This document shows, piece after piece, positions 32,150-45,673 of a DNA stretch of 64,000 nt (positions within the stretch are counted from its first letter, which is position 1; the number at the start of each line of letters is the position of its first letter). The notes beneath the pieces were generated by a model. It was not told the DNA's origin. It did no database searches and saw nothing but the letters and a program-made list of their open reading frames with translations. The DNA is taken from assembly GCF_029867415.1 (NCBI RefSeq), contig NC_081185.1, positions 119,329,987 to 119,393,986 on the forward strand, written 5' to 3'. A program made the translations under genes and the position numbers. This DNA is from Vicia villosa. Lineage: Eukaryota > Streptophyta > Magnoliopsida > Fabales > Fabaceae.

Positions 32150-32775
32150 TGTAAAATTTCAACCGAACCGACCGATTGAATCGGCTGAATCTGGAATTTG
32201 AGGGATCATCGGTCTAGTCTGATTGCTGGATCATATAAGCTATTGAATTAGTTAGAATCAGTCATAATCGGTCAAAACCAGTAAAAATCAATAAATCGAC
32301 TGTTTGGAAAATCGAAAAGTTAAATGTTTGCTTTTTTCATAAGACAAAATGATGTCGTTGTTGATAAAAAAATAAAAATTTAAAATTTATTTTGAGCAAC
32401 TTTCTCTTTTTTGAATTAAATTTATTAGACACTTCTAATTATTATGTTATTAATCTTTGTTCAAATTTTATATCGATTTACATTTTGTTGGGTGTGATAA
32501 TTATGTTTAGAATTTGAATTTAAATAATGAACTTGTAAGATTATGATATTTTGAAATTTTGAAATTTTTTAGGTGTTGTCATTTTTTCTAAAGACCGAGT
32601 CATTCGGTTCAATCAGTTTAATAACTATATAATTTTGTTATAGAAATCAACCTATTTAATTGAGTTATTCGATTTAATCCGATTTAGCTATGTGGTTCGA
32701 TCATTCATTCATTGGTTCGTCAAATAAACCAATGACCAAATATTCTCAAAGGTTTGATGACTTTCTGAATATTTT
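32150..32775. mobile_element. Diverged relative of the hAT-like element
   Basis: Same order of phrases as 25301-26089, with decay: CCGAACCGACCG near the left end, GACCGAGTCATTCGGTTCAATC and GGTTCGATCATTC... near the right. Many CCGG words have become CCGA or TCGG, as expected from deamination of methylated C. The ends are no longer sharp. Confidence 0.6.
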
Positions 32776-32963
32776 TCATAAATGTGTAATATTATATGAA
32801 TATTTTTGGTCAAAATTTGGCCTCTAAATTTCTTTTTTTTATTCTTATTTTTCTATTAAACTTTTAGTCAATAAAAAGACAAATATTTTTAAATTTGGTA
32901 AATAAATACTTAAAGTTTTTAAAAGAATGTTCTCTATAAATTTAATAAAAATTGAATATGTCC

Positions 32964-32971
32964 TATAAATA
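32964..32971 (+). promoter_or_regulatory. TATA box of the cysteine-rich peptide gene
   Basis: TATAAATA lies 93 bp before the ATG at 33064, at a normal distance for a short leader. It supports the peptide gene being real. Confidence 0.55.
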
Positions 32972-33063
32972 AAGGTCTTGTGCAAACCTTTTGCATAGTG
33001 AGTGTTGTGCAAAGACTAAAAGATCACAAAAATTGTAAATTTTAGTTGAGTTTGAAAAAAGTA

Positions 33064-33300
33064 ATGGCAGCTAGTCAAATTAAAAGATGTGTTGTGATGA
33101 TGTTGTTGATAATGTTAGTTATAATTCAAGTTGAATGTATCACTCAATCTCAAGAATTTAAATTAAACAAACTCAAAGTGCCACTGCCATTATGTGAAAT
33201 AGAGTGTAACGTTGAGTGTTCAAAAGGTCAAATTGATGATTTTAGAGCTTGTGTGGAAGCTTGTAAAAAAACCAAATGCTTAAGAGCAAAATTGTTATGA
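33064..33300 (+). CDS. Secreted six-cysteine peptide, thionin-like
   Basis: 78 codons from the ATG at 33064. Upstream in-frame codons begin with TTG and are not used. An N-terminal signal peptide (MAAS..RC followed by a Val/Met/Leu/Ile core, about residues 1-26) precedes a short linker and a core with six cysteines spaced CX3CX3C-X10-CX3CX4C. That spacing resembles the plant thionin-like group more than classic nodule NCR peptides (CX5C...CX4C). The product is likely exported to the apoplast; target unknown. A TATA box lies at 32964 and an AATAAA-type signal near 33468. A good splice acceptor (TTTTGTAG) at about 33405 hints at an intron in the 3' region or an alternative end. It stands alone in a repeat-rich region, so I cannot exclude a decaying family member. 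Confidence 0.65.
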   Translation: MAASQIKRCVVMMLLIMLVIIQVECITQSQEFKLNKLKVPLPLCEIECNVECSKGQIDDFRACVEACKKTKCLRAKLL

Positions 33301-34356
33301 TTCTTAGCATAAACAAGGTTATTTGTTTATGAACTTTCTCTTCATATTTTATTTAGTTCTTATTTAACAAAACAAAATATATTTATAAAATTGTTTTTAT
33401 TTTGTAGGTGTTCGTGCATGCCAAGGATACTTAAATTGCTTCAATTTTGGATAGTTGCAACAATTATGAATAAATATTTTGTATGCTTTATGAGATTCTA
33501 TGTAATAAAATATAATTAAAAAGTTGACATTATGTCAAATTTAAATAAATATATTATCATTAAAAATATTTATTTTATATTTTTGTAGTCAATTTTTATA
33601 AGTTTCGTTGTTATTTTTTTATTTATTTTCTAGGATGGTTGTTTTCTAGATAAATAGTAAATGGTAGTATAAGATCAATAAAACATGACTAATTTACTTT
33701 AATGATTATTTTATATATTTCATAATACATACAAAAAATATAATACATTGGATCTTCATTTAGTTTTTGTGTGTGTATAACATAAGAAACTTAAATAAAT
33801 GAGTTAAATTTATCTTGTATATCGGTAGATACAATTCCAAAGAATTTTCATAACCATAGTTCACAAGATCTCATTAGTTAGTTATTTTAACATACTAGGT
33901 TACTTTTGCAAATAAAAAGTTTTAGTTTGTCCAATCTGTTTAATATGAAACATTTTTCATAATTATAGTTGAATAATAGTTTAAATAAATATAATAAATA
34001 TAAATTAGAAAACATATATTATTTGAGTCTCTTAATGTGAAATTATAGTTTATATTTGATATTTATTTAATTTAAAGGTTAAATTATAAGGTATAGTTTA
34101 AATAAATAAAAATTCTAATTGATATTTTAGTAATTAATTTTGAACTTAAAAATTTATATCTTGATATTTATTTGATTTTAAGATGAAATATTAAAATAAA
34201 TCTCTCCTTAAATGTTAATCTACAATTTGAATATAGCTTTTATATTTTATTTTTAATATTTTAGGAGATGAAAATAATAATTTAATATAGGTGCCTTTTA
34301 TATGTTTTTAACATCACAATTTTATTATAATTATAATCATGTTACATTTTTTAAAA
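33301..34356. other. 3' region of the peptide gene, then AT-rich spacer
   Basis: An AATAAA motif lies near 33468 and possible transcribed sequence runs to about 33520. After that I see no gene, only AT-rich text. Confidence 0.45.
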
Positions 34357-34871
34357 GAGTTTAATTGCTATGCACTATCGGTGTAAATTTTTTTACACTG
34401 TCAATGCTTCACAACCATTCAATTATATTATTTTTTTAAAAGTTAAAATAAAAGTCAAACACTTCTAATAAATTAACGGTTATGATTCATTGACGTTGTA
34501 AAACTTATTTACACCGTCAGTGTATTTCAATCAAATTCTTTTGAAAGAGTTTAATTGCTATGCACTAGTGTAAAACTTTTTACACTATCAATACATTACA
34601 ACCACTCAATTATATTATTTTTAAAAAAATTAAAATAAAAGTCAAACACTTCTAATAAATTAACGGTTGTAATTCATTGACGTTGTAAAAATTATTTACA
34701 TCATCAGTGTATTCCAATTAAATTCTTTTGGAAGAGTTTAATTGCTATGCACTTCAATGTAAACTTTTTTACACTATGTATCACAACCACTCAATTATAT
34801 TATTATTTTTTTAAAAAAAATAAAAAAATAAACACTTCTAATAAATTAATGATTATTGATTATGATTCAAT
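34357..34871. repeat. MITE in three tandem copies
   Basis: Units start at 34357, 34547 and 34734 with GAGTTTAATTGCTATGCACT and (in the first two) end with a loosely inverted AGTGTATT.CAAT.AAATTCTTTT. Inside each is an inverted pair GTGTAAA..TTTTACACT / ATTGACGTTGTAAAA. Lengths are 190, 187 and about 138 bp, so the third copy is cut short. The copies directly abut. Confidence 0.75.
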
Positions 34872-34978
34872 ATTTGTTTAAATATAAGATGCACCCAATA
34901 TTTTATTTTAAAAATTGTAGTTTTGTACAAGCTAATTATATACATCTATGACAATAATTTTTTTACAATTATAAAATA

Positions 34979-35095
34979 TTAGGTGGAAATACCCGTGCGA
35001 GGCACGTGACAAACTGTTATTAGTAGTTTACAAACGAAATAATATTATAATTTGTCTTTGTTAATAGTAGCGGGATATCCGTGCGTTCGCACGGG
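34979..35095 (-). mobile_element. Helitron-like 3' end(s) with GC-rich hairpins
   Basis: On the minus strand a hairpin (CACGTGCCTCGCACGGG) is followed by CTAA and a host T at 34979/34978, which fits a Helitron CTRR end. A second, stronger hairpin of the same kind (CCCGTGCGAACGCACGG) lies at about 35073-35090. Two ends this close suggest one element next to or inside another. The 5' end was not found, so the extent of the element is unknown; it could include the gene pieces at 37253-38860. Confidence 0.45.
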
Positions 35096-36982
<1,887 letters not shown>

Positions 36983-37252
36983 CTAAGAAAATAAAACATA
37001 CTGTCATAGATTTAAATATTCATAAAACACGATTTTGCACAACATAATCGTCACCTACTATACACAATCAGTAGCAATGCTCATCAACTATATTTAGTGT
37101 AAACACTCGACAAACATCAAAATCCCTATACTTTAGGTTGCTGAAGAATTCTTTCAAGTGCAAAAACAACCAAATATCCATTAAATTCTCTATTCTAAAA
37201 TTGAATCCATAATCACAGAAATTAGAAAGCAATCAAATCCAAACTATTGAAC

Positions 37253-37748
37253 CTGAGGCGGGGTATGCCCAAGAAGTTCCAGAAGAGGTCTGCTGTCAGT
37301 CAGAGGATGTTCAGGAGAAAGTTCAATTACAATTTGGTTAAGAACCTATAAAAACCACGTCATTCAAATTAGGTAAACATAATTTAAAATCAATCAAAAC
37401 AAATAGAGATCTCATAAACCGCAATCAAACATCTGTTTGTCGTCTCACTTGCAATCATACACCAGTAGCATCATACATCACATGCTAATCAATAACAAAC
37501 TCCTTGTGTATTAAATCAAACACATCGAAAACAAAATATATAGATCAAAATGTTTATAAATTTTCTGGTTAGAATAAAAAAAATCATACAATGATAGCTA
37601 GAACCAACGCAGTAGCGAAAAGCGATCCACGAAATCCTTCTTGAAATCCAACCGTCGTAGCAACAGCAGTAACAATAGCTGAATGTGAAGACGACATCCC
37701 ACCATATCCAATCAATTGTTTAGGAACCCATTTTCTTTCCTTATACCA
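37253..37748 (-). pseudogene. DUF212 / divergent PAP2 family pseudogene fragment
   Basis: Three exon-like blocks on the minus strand. Block 1 (37748-37590): WYKERKW, then QLIGYGGMSSSHSA, then FATALVLAII. Block 2 (about 37478-37441): MYDATGV, then an in-frame TGA and altered residues where the family has a conserved R.HAGRQ motif. Block 3 (37345-37253): VLNQIVIELSPEHPL...LLELLGHTPPQ. These are the conserved middle and C-terminal exons of plant DUF212 (YuiD-like, divergent PAP2) membrane proteins. The N-terminal exon is absent, no splice acceptor precedes block 1, and block 2 carries a stop, so no functional product is expected. Confidence 0.8.
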
Positions 37749-38083
37749 ACAAAAAAAATATTAATCAATATTCAATTGTTTAGGATCGTTGAATTGGGAT
37801 CGATCAGAATGAAGAATCGCCATAAATTTTATTTGTTAATAGAGCAAGCAAAATACATTTCAAATTAAACCCTAAAGATGATATTTTTCACTACAAAACA
37901 ATAAAAAATATATATATATAAGATCACAAATTAAGCAAATTGATAAGACAACAAATTGTTGAATAATATAGTGAATATCGAATGTAAAAATATATCAAGC
38001 GAGAAATATAGAAGCAGAAGTAGTTGCAGAGATGAGAGAAACTTACTGTTAAAAAAAGAAAAAAATTTAAATAGTTAACGAAC

Positions 38084-38210
38084 CTTGTTTAACATTCATG
38101 TTACGACTCTTAATGCTATTGAATTGTCGAATGAATGTTTTCCATCTCGGTCCAGCAACGATCTTTGGCCACTCACGCACTTTCATCCATCTACGGAACC
38201 GCCACTGCAT
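38084..38210 (-). other. Exon-like 42-codon block of unknown origin
   Basis: From ATG at 38210 on the minus strand, 42 codons rich in Trp, Arg and Lys (MQWRFRRWMKVREWPK, AGPRWKTFIRQF) run into a donor-like AAG|GTTCG at 38084. Composition differs from the AT-rich surroundings. I do not recognise it, and it does not match the N-terminus expected for DUF212 proteins. It lies upstream of the DUF212 pieces on the same strand. Confidence 0.35.
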
Positions 38211-38569
38211 CTCTTTAATCCAAAATCAAATTAACCCTAAATAAAATTGATGAATTAAAACAACCCAAAATCAAATTAATTCATATAAACAACCCAAAAT
38301 CAAATTAATTCATATAAATAACCCAAAATCAAATTGATTCATAGCAATTTTAAATTTGAATTTGAATTTGTTATACGAATCTGCCATGAATAACAAAAAA
38401 AACAAAGGTAAATGACCCAAAAGTTAAAAAGAGGTCACAACTATGCGTTGGATTCACCTTCCTCCGTGATATGGAAGATCACAACTATGCAGAGGATTTA
38501 AAGTAAATAATAAATACAAAATTCAATTTCACAGCTACCTGTGTACCAGAAGCAGGCTACAATAAATCT

Positions 38570-38860
38570 GTAATCATCTTGATTGATAAGTGAATTTGGG
38601 GCTTAGGGTTTTCGTATGGGGTGAGGGTATATTGTCAGATCGTTGTTTGTTAGCATGGCAGATAGCAAAAGAAACATATGCTTGAACGTTTGTTATTGTG
38701 TTGTCGTGAGGAGAGAGCGATTGAGAGAGAGGAATGAGAGAATTGTTTGAGTTCTTTCGGTAAATGCAGAGAGAGAAGAAGCTTTATCAATTTCTTTTTT
38801 TGTTTACGTTGGAAAGCAGAGTGACTTAAAGAGAAAATAGGGGAATTGTGCACGATTCAA
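38570..38860 (-). other. 5'-UTR-like leader on the minus strand
   Basis: CT-rich text (minus strand CTTCTTCTCTCTCTGC, CATTCCTCTCTCTC) followed by AAAACCCTAAGCCCC, a typical plant leader pattern. It lies before the 42-codon block and the DUF212 remnants on the same strand. It may be the leader of the gene these pieces came from. Confidence 0.35.
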
Positions 38861-38899
38861 TAAAGAGAGATATTCTAAAGTTTGCATTATATTTTTCAA

Positions 38900-39874
38900 T
38901 GCAATTTTGAAATAGATACAGATGAAAAATGACTTGTAACAAAAAAAATGACAATCTTTTTTGGAATAGTACAAATTTCTTTGGTATTCCCCATATCCTT
39001 CTATATAAAAAGGTAATTATTTTTTACGTGTATCAAGAATCCCTCCATATTCTTCCATTAATAAATAAAATAAAAAATTTAATGTAAATAATTAATAAAA
39101 AAGTAATTATTTTTTAAATAAAAATTTTCCTTTTTTAGAAAGTTTGTAAAACCTGAGAATTGTTGTGAGCATGACACTTGTCAAAATTGCCCAAAAACTC
39201 ATTTTGCTTTATTATTATGTATGATTAGGTGGATACCAATTTTTTAATGGGTTAAAATTTTCATATCGCTTGAGCGAGTGACAAAAAATTATACAAAGTT
39301 GACTTCTATTTTTATATTATGAAAATTGTTTTCAAGTAAATTTAAGTCATCTTTTATCAATAATTTCTATACATGTTATATAATAACCAATAATAAAATT
39401 TGACTAAATTTATTGTACACCAATAATGAATATTAATAATAAATATTTTTTAATAAAAAATATCATTCATTTTATATATTATTATATAGATAAATTTATA
39501 TTGATGAATGGTGAACTTGACCCGTTAAGGTTTTAAACACTTACTATAAATATAAATATATGTACTCTCACTTTATTATAAGCACTTATTTCGGAATAGA
39601 GAAGTGTCGAGGAGTCTCGAAGAGTTACCAGTTTTAATGAGATTAATGCTTCAGGACCACGAGAAAGAGAGACGCTACGTTTCCACCTAAAATCTTAAGG
39701 TGTTAGATAAATAGGTCATTCTCTCTTATAAATCAAACATTCCACCCGTTCACAGGCAACGTGGGACTTAAAAAACTGACACTTGCACATAACATTCTTC
39801 TCCATAAGTGTGAGTCCTCCGCATCCTATAACAGAGTCCAACACCGGATCCAGCTCTCGCTCTCCTACAAAGTC
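38900..39874. other. Repeat-like spacer
   Basis: No coding frame. The part from about 39595 to 39874 has the look of a degenerate repeat (ATCTTAAGGTGTTAGATAAAT, ATTCTCTCTTATAAATCAAAC, CAACGTGGGACTT), but its family and ends were not determined. Confidence 0.4.
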
Positions 39875-41160
39875 TGAAGGTGTGTGAAACACAAGAAAGG
39901 GGGTTTGATTTGGGTTTCAAGATATAAAATCAAATTCTTCCCAAGTCAAAAACAAAGAACACAATAAAAAAAATAACACAATTATTTTTATCCTCGTTCA
40001 CTGTTAACTAAGTTAATTCAGTCCACCCGCCAATATGATTTTGCCTTCTCAATAAGGACTTAATCCACTATAATCGAATGATTACAAAAACAACAACAAA
40101 GACCAACTGTCAATGTTGCAAACCACAAAGACTACCCGTCAGTGTCTTCTTGAGAAATCTGACTATAACCTAGTCTCTCAAGGAACTATCAACTCACAAG
40201 TTGAATACAAAGGTTGTGTTAACAGAGATGCTTCTAGATTACACAAATTTGAAAACAATCAAATAACACAAAAATGTTAAGCAAGTATATGAACAAAAGT
40301 TCACTTGCTGCAAGTTAACGAACAAAAGTTCACTTGCTTTACAAAACTATACAAAAAAATAATCAGAGAGATTTGAGCAGCGTTTCAACATAAGTTTTGT
40401 TGAATGATCGTTGTTGTCTTCAATCTTCCTTTTATAGCCAAAAAAAGAAGTCAGTTGGAGGGTAGAATTAGAATACTCAATTCTAGTTGTTTTTTCCGCA
40501 ACAGACAGTGAGGGAGTGGTTGACAACATAATACCATAGTACAGTCCTTACGCCATCCTATCCGGGTAATGGAAACATATGTACCTCGTACTATTTCCTC
40601 ACGTAAACCAATTTTGATCTTATCTTTTAATCTTCAAAGACTTCTAATAGTTGTTGATGAAGTTCTCTTAGAAGGGCCAAAACTTGAATCTTCAGAGCCT
40701 AAGTCTTCATATTCATAGTCTTCAGGACCTGTTCACTAGAGTCTTGTCTTCACAGTTTTCAACACTTGGTCTTCAGAATCTCAGAGCCTAATCCTAAGTC
40801 TTCAGAGTCTTCAGAACTTGTTCACCCAGAAACTTGTCTTCAGAGTCTTCAGCACTTGGTCTTCAAAATCTCTGTCTTCAAAATCTTTAGAACTTGTTCT
40901 TCCAGAACCTTGTCTTCAGAATCTTCAGAACTTGGACAACATAATCATAGAGCAAAAGGAGTATCTAGAAGCTCTTTCATAAGAGTCATGATCATAAGCT
41001 CTATCACTAACGTTTATCAAAACCATTGTTATAGAAGCATCCTAGAATTTGTCTGAGTCTGTAAATACCACTAGTTTCTTCAAGAGTCAGCGTGTTGAGT
41101 TTAGAACCTGATGACGTCACATGCCTTTTTTTCAGAGTCAGAATATGTTAGAAAAAGGTA
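39875..41160 (-). repeat. Minus-strand copia LTR, apparently solo
   Basis: It begins TGAAGGTGTGTGAAACACAAGAAAGGGGG, the reverse of the SIRE LTR end (CCCCCCTTTCTAAGTGT...TCCTTCA). Further in, it has the reverse of the LTR phrase GTTAACAACGAACCAGGAT and TGGACTGG (about 39990-40030). Then come many CTTCAGA words, like the CAGAAG-rich U3 of elements A and B. No primer site, gag or pol is adjacent. The right end is uncertain (about 41100-41160). Confidence 0.6.
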
Positions 41161-41509
41161 CACACTGGACAAAAAACTGTAAATCATTTCTAAACCCACA
41201 AATATTTCGCATATAATTTACGAAAAATAAATCAAATAACACACCACACAAGAGTGTCATACTTCATATAAACATCACAATAATCATTCCTGCTTCGTAA
41301 CACAGGTTACATCAATTTAAAGCATACATCTAATAATAACTCAACACATTCATTTAAAATTTTGCAGCGGAATCATCGTCATAATATCATACTTCTCAAA
41401 AACTCATAATATTAGTTTCCTCAATTTGAAACCATTTCAACACTCAAAATAATCAAAATTCATGTCGACAATCAAAAGAAACATAACAATCGCAAAAGAT
41501 AGCGTTCTC

Positions 41510-43522
41510 TGTAACACCCGTATATTTTTAATTTCTAATTTAATTGGAAATTTAATTAATAATTAGAATTATTGGTGGTTTGTGGAGTTTAATTGGAAAA
41601 GAATGGTTTATGATGTTGGACCATGTGTGATGTTAAGGAATGAGGGGGTGTTATATTAGTAAAGGCTCTATTCTAATTAAAGGTTATTTTATAAAATAAT
41701 AAGGAATTAGGAGAAAGGAAAAAGGAACGTGAAAAGCAGAGTAGGGAGATGAGAGATTGGAAAGCTGATACGTGAAGAGGAACAAAGAAGAAGAAGACCA
41801 ATCGAGAAATATTTGGCTAAGGTAAGGGGTGACTACTCTAATTATATGGTATTATGATTTTGATGATGATAGGATTGAATTAAGGGTCTAGAATATCTAT
41901 TTGGGATGTTAGGTTTTGTGAAATACCAACACTGACATCATGATTTGATGAATTGACTGCAATTGATGATGTAGTATTGTTACATGGTGTTATAGTATGT
42001 TGTTTGTGCATTAGAATCATGTATTTGGAGTATTTTGATGTTATTGGTGATCAATTTCGTAATGGTATGAGTTGGTATGTGTTTGGGATGCATAAAAGCC
42101 TTAAAAATCATGTTTTTCAGCTACTGGGTTCGTGTGAACCGGTTCCCATGTGGGAGGAACCGGGTTCCACTGTTTTAGAATGTTAAAAATAGCATTTTTG
42201 GGTCCAGGAACCGGTTCCCATGTGGGAGGAACCGGGTTCCAGTATAAATTCCAGCAGCACGTTTTGAAAACTATTCTAACTTTAAAAGCTTCTAATTTTC
42301 AATTCGTAAGTCCGTTTTAGACGCCGTTTTGGACGTTGTTTCTTAAATTAAATACTCTATGATATAAAGTAAATAAAAAAACAATAACTTGATTTTATTT
42401 TGAAAATCTTGATTTATTTCGTTTATGGCGTGTTTTGTACATTATGTGCATGATTTGGTCAATGTGACAATGTGGTGATGTTGTAATGATATAATTTTGA
42501 TTTGAAGTTATATGTGGTGTGAATTATATATAATATAATTGTAGATGGTGCTGAAACCGAATATACCATTCGGTGTTGCTTTTGGGGAGTTATTGGTAAT
42601 GACATTGTTCATTTTGATCATGTGGTGATTGTTGTGATCGTATAATGATAATTTGATTTGTTTTGAATGATGCATGATACATGTACATACTTATTGGTGA
42701 TAACTATGTTGAGTTATGTGAGACGATGTTGTTCATCGGATCGGTGATGTGGTAAGTATGTCATATGTGTGCATTCATTCATATGCATTTTAGTGATGGA
42801 TTCCGGTGATGTTTGTGGATCAAAATAGTGGGCATAATTCCCATTGTGAGGAATTTGTGCTGGTTGGACTGTATCTTGGTGATGAAAAAGATCAGTTGGA
42901 TGGGTTTAACCCGTGTATGATACCACATGCATAAGAGTCTGCATGGTCTTTGTATAAATTGTGACATGTCAGGATGAAATCCGGTGTTATGATTGTGTTG
43001 TGTTATTGGTGCATACTATTGACTTGTGCTTGTGATTGGTATGAATTGATTAATCTGAATATGCTAAGTAGGGTGGATAATTGCTTATGAAATTCTATAT
43101 CTGATGATTTATAATGCTATTTAATTGTGATGTAGTCTCACCCTTACTTTGATGATTTCAGATTGAAGTAGCGGTTTAAACAAATTGGCGAGGATGACTC
43201 GTAGAGTTTATCGAGTTATATTGGGTTGTGTTGGTCATGCTCTGATCTTGTAACACTGGGGGACGATAGTTTTAGAGTTACTTGTGATACACTGTTTTGC
43301 CATTATTGGATTATGTACCGTTGATTTTGTTGAAGATGTTTTATAACACTGTTGAATGAGTTTCTACTGTGCTGGACATGTGTTTTGATAGTTTTGGATT
43401 ATTCCTAATAAAGCATGAATAACGACTTGGAGTTTTCTTTATTTTATTAATTGTAACATCCTTGTTGTATGATTACTCTGATTATTATTGTATTTCCGCG
43501 AGGGTTTTAGAAGGGTGTTACA
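41510..43522 (+). repeat. Gypsy LTR (2013 bp), TGTAACACCC...GGGTGTTACA
   Basis: Perfect 10-bp inverted ends, followed four bases later by a primer site. A 34-bp phrase built on GGAACCGGTTCCCATGTGGG and GAACCGGGTTCCA occurs twice (about 42136-42170 and 42207-42240). No coding content. Confidence 0.85.
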
Positions 43523-43526
43523 ATAG

Positions 43527-43538
43527 TGGTATCAAAGC
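43527..43538 (+). other. Primer binding site of the gypsy element
   Basis: TGGTATCAAAGC matches the Met-tRNA type site TGGTATCAGAGC except at one position, four bases after the LTR. Confidence 0.8.
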
Positions 43539-44377
43539 AGGTCGGTTCTTCCGACCAATTGTCGAGTCAGTTGAGTTGAACGACAGTTGAATATTGTCGG
43601 CATATTATCCCTTGGTATGCGACATGTGAGTGAATCACTGTCGGTACTTGGTTGTTTGTTGCGGAAGTTGGTTCGAAACAAGTGGGGGAGAAGCTTCGCT
43701 TCTCGGTTATGTTTCAGTTGTAAGATGATTGATTCAGTAGGCTATTGTTGGCAACAGTGCAAGCGTTGTTGGAGTTGTTATTTCCTGAATCGAAGGTGAC
43801 TTGGAATTAAGACTTGTCTGGTAATTAAGTTGGAACATATTGAAGGAAGATGATTAGAGGTAATTGATGATTATTTGTAGGAGAGGAAATTAGGAAGTTG
43901 CAATGTATCAGCTCTGTTGAGGGGCTGCAAAGTTGTTAGTTGAGTAGCCTTGCGTCTCGGAAGAGGTTCAACGGCAAGTTGCAAAGAGGATTACAGTCGT
44001 AATGTTTCAGAAATCGCACTTCGGCGATGGGATGTGTTGCTCAAGTTATAAGAATGTTTAGAAGTGAAGAGATATGATAAGGAGTTGTTTAAAATGTGAT
44101 TGATTAGAAAATGATGAGTTTTAGAGAGGAATTTCCGTAAGAAAACGCAAGAAAGTTGTTAATTCGTTATGAAACTTTGAAAATTCATAACTGGAGTTAT
44201 GGACATCCGATTTGAGTTTCGTTTGAAGCGTCGGAAAGCTAATGAGATGAACGTTTTATAAAAATGGTTGCAGTCGTTGTAACATATTTAATTGTGACAG
44301 GATGATGTTAGAAAGAGGTGAAGTTGCGGTTACACTTGTTCTTAGAACTGGACTTGTTCGTTGGTACCGCACGAGAC
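43539..44377 (+). other. Gypsy leader, left part
   Basis: No coding frame of note. Ends with GAGAC (44373-44377), the left copy of the copia B target duplication. Confidence 0.7.
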
Positions 44378-45587
44378 TGTTAGAACAAGATTTGTTCTGA
44401 TCAATATTCTTAGTTTTGATGATAACAAGGATATGAATTTTTTGTGAGATAATGTGGTACTCTAATACATTGCAATTTCCTTTTCAGGAAATATATAAAG
44501 AGTATGCACAAATCAGCGCTCAGAAGCTTTGACTCAGAAGGTTCAGCATGCAACATCAGAACATGATCTGGCAAGACATCAGAAGATGGTCAAGGCAGAA
44601 TCAGAACATGGATCTATGAAAGCATCAGAAGAACTTGAGATCAGAAGCAAAAGCACTGAAGTTCTCATGGTATCACGCTCAGAAGCTCTTCAAGGTCAGA
44701 AGACAAGAAGATGCTTTGCACCAAGCTGTTTGACTCTGATGATATTCAAACGTTGTATTCACAAACATCAGATCAGAAGAAAGTACAAGTGGCAGGCTAC
44801 GCTGACTGACAAAAGGAACGTTGGAAGCTATTAAAGGCAACGTCAGTAGACACAGCGTGAACAAGGCTCGAGGTAGTTGACAAAAGCGTGAAACATTAAA
44901 TGCAATGCTGTACGGAACACACAAAGCATTAAATGCTCCCAACGGTCATCTTCTCAAACGCCTATAAGTATGAAGTTCTGATGAGAAGCAAGGTTACGAA
45001 TTCTACACCTATTATGTGAATATCAACTTGCTGAAACGCTGTTCAAATCAAAGCTCAGAAACTTCATCTTCATCAAAGCTCACTACATTGCTGTTGTAAT
45101 ATATTAGTGAGATTAAGCTTAAACTTAAGAGAAATATCACAGTTGTGATTATAGCTTTTCAGAAGCATTTGTAATACTCTTAATTGATTACATTAAGTTG
45201 TAAGGAACTAGAGTGATCGTGTTGATCAGAATACTCTAGGAAGTCTTAGAGGTTATCTAAGCAGTTGTAACTAGAGTGATCGTGTTGATCAGGAAACTCT
45301 AGAAAGTCTTAGAGGGTATCTAAGCAGTTGGTTGTTCCTAGAGTGATCAAGTTGTGATCAGAATACTCTAGAAGACTTAGTCGTGGGCTAAGTGGAAAAC
45401 CATTATAATCCGTGCGAGTAGCGGATTAAATCCTCAGGTGAGGTAAATCACTCCGTGGAGGTGGACTGGAGTAGTTTAGTTAACAACGAACCAGGATAAA
45501 AATAACTGTGCATATTGTTTTTATCGTTCAAGTTTTTAGACTACACTTATTCAAACCCCCCCTTTCTAAGTGTTTTTCTATCCTTCA
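44378..45587 (+). repeat. 5' LTR of copia B (1210 bp)
   Basis: TGTTAGAACA...TATCCTTCA, TATA-like TATAAGTA at 44963-44970, and ~62-bp repeats in the second half. It carries a 4-bp GGTT duplication near 45330 that the 3' LTR lacks. Confidence 0.95.
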
Positions 45588-45589
45588 AT

Positions 45590-45601
45590 TGACATCAGAG
45601 C
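45590..45601 (+). other. Primer binding site, copia B
   Basis: TGACATCAGAGC, two bases away from TGGTATCAGAGC, directly after the LTR. Confidence 0.8.
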
Positions 45602-45673
45602 GCCGGTTCTAAGGTGCAAGTACTTAACCGTGTTTAGAAAAGATTCAGGAAGAGAAAAACGCTTCAGTAAAAG

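Noticed and set aside
33046..33063. Start of the six-cysteine peptide at 33046
   Set aside because: The codon there is TTG. The first ATG, followed by a normal signal peptide, is at 33064.
44529..44942. Frames of 87-101 codons in the copia LTRs (also at 7322-7721 and 57632-58045)
   Set aside because: They recur in each LTR copy, carry no domain and lie in U3. They are better explained as LTR sequence.
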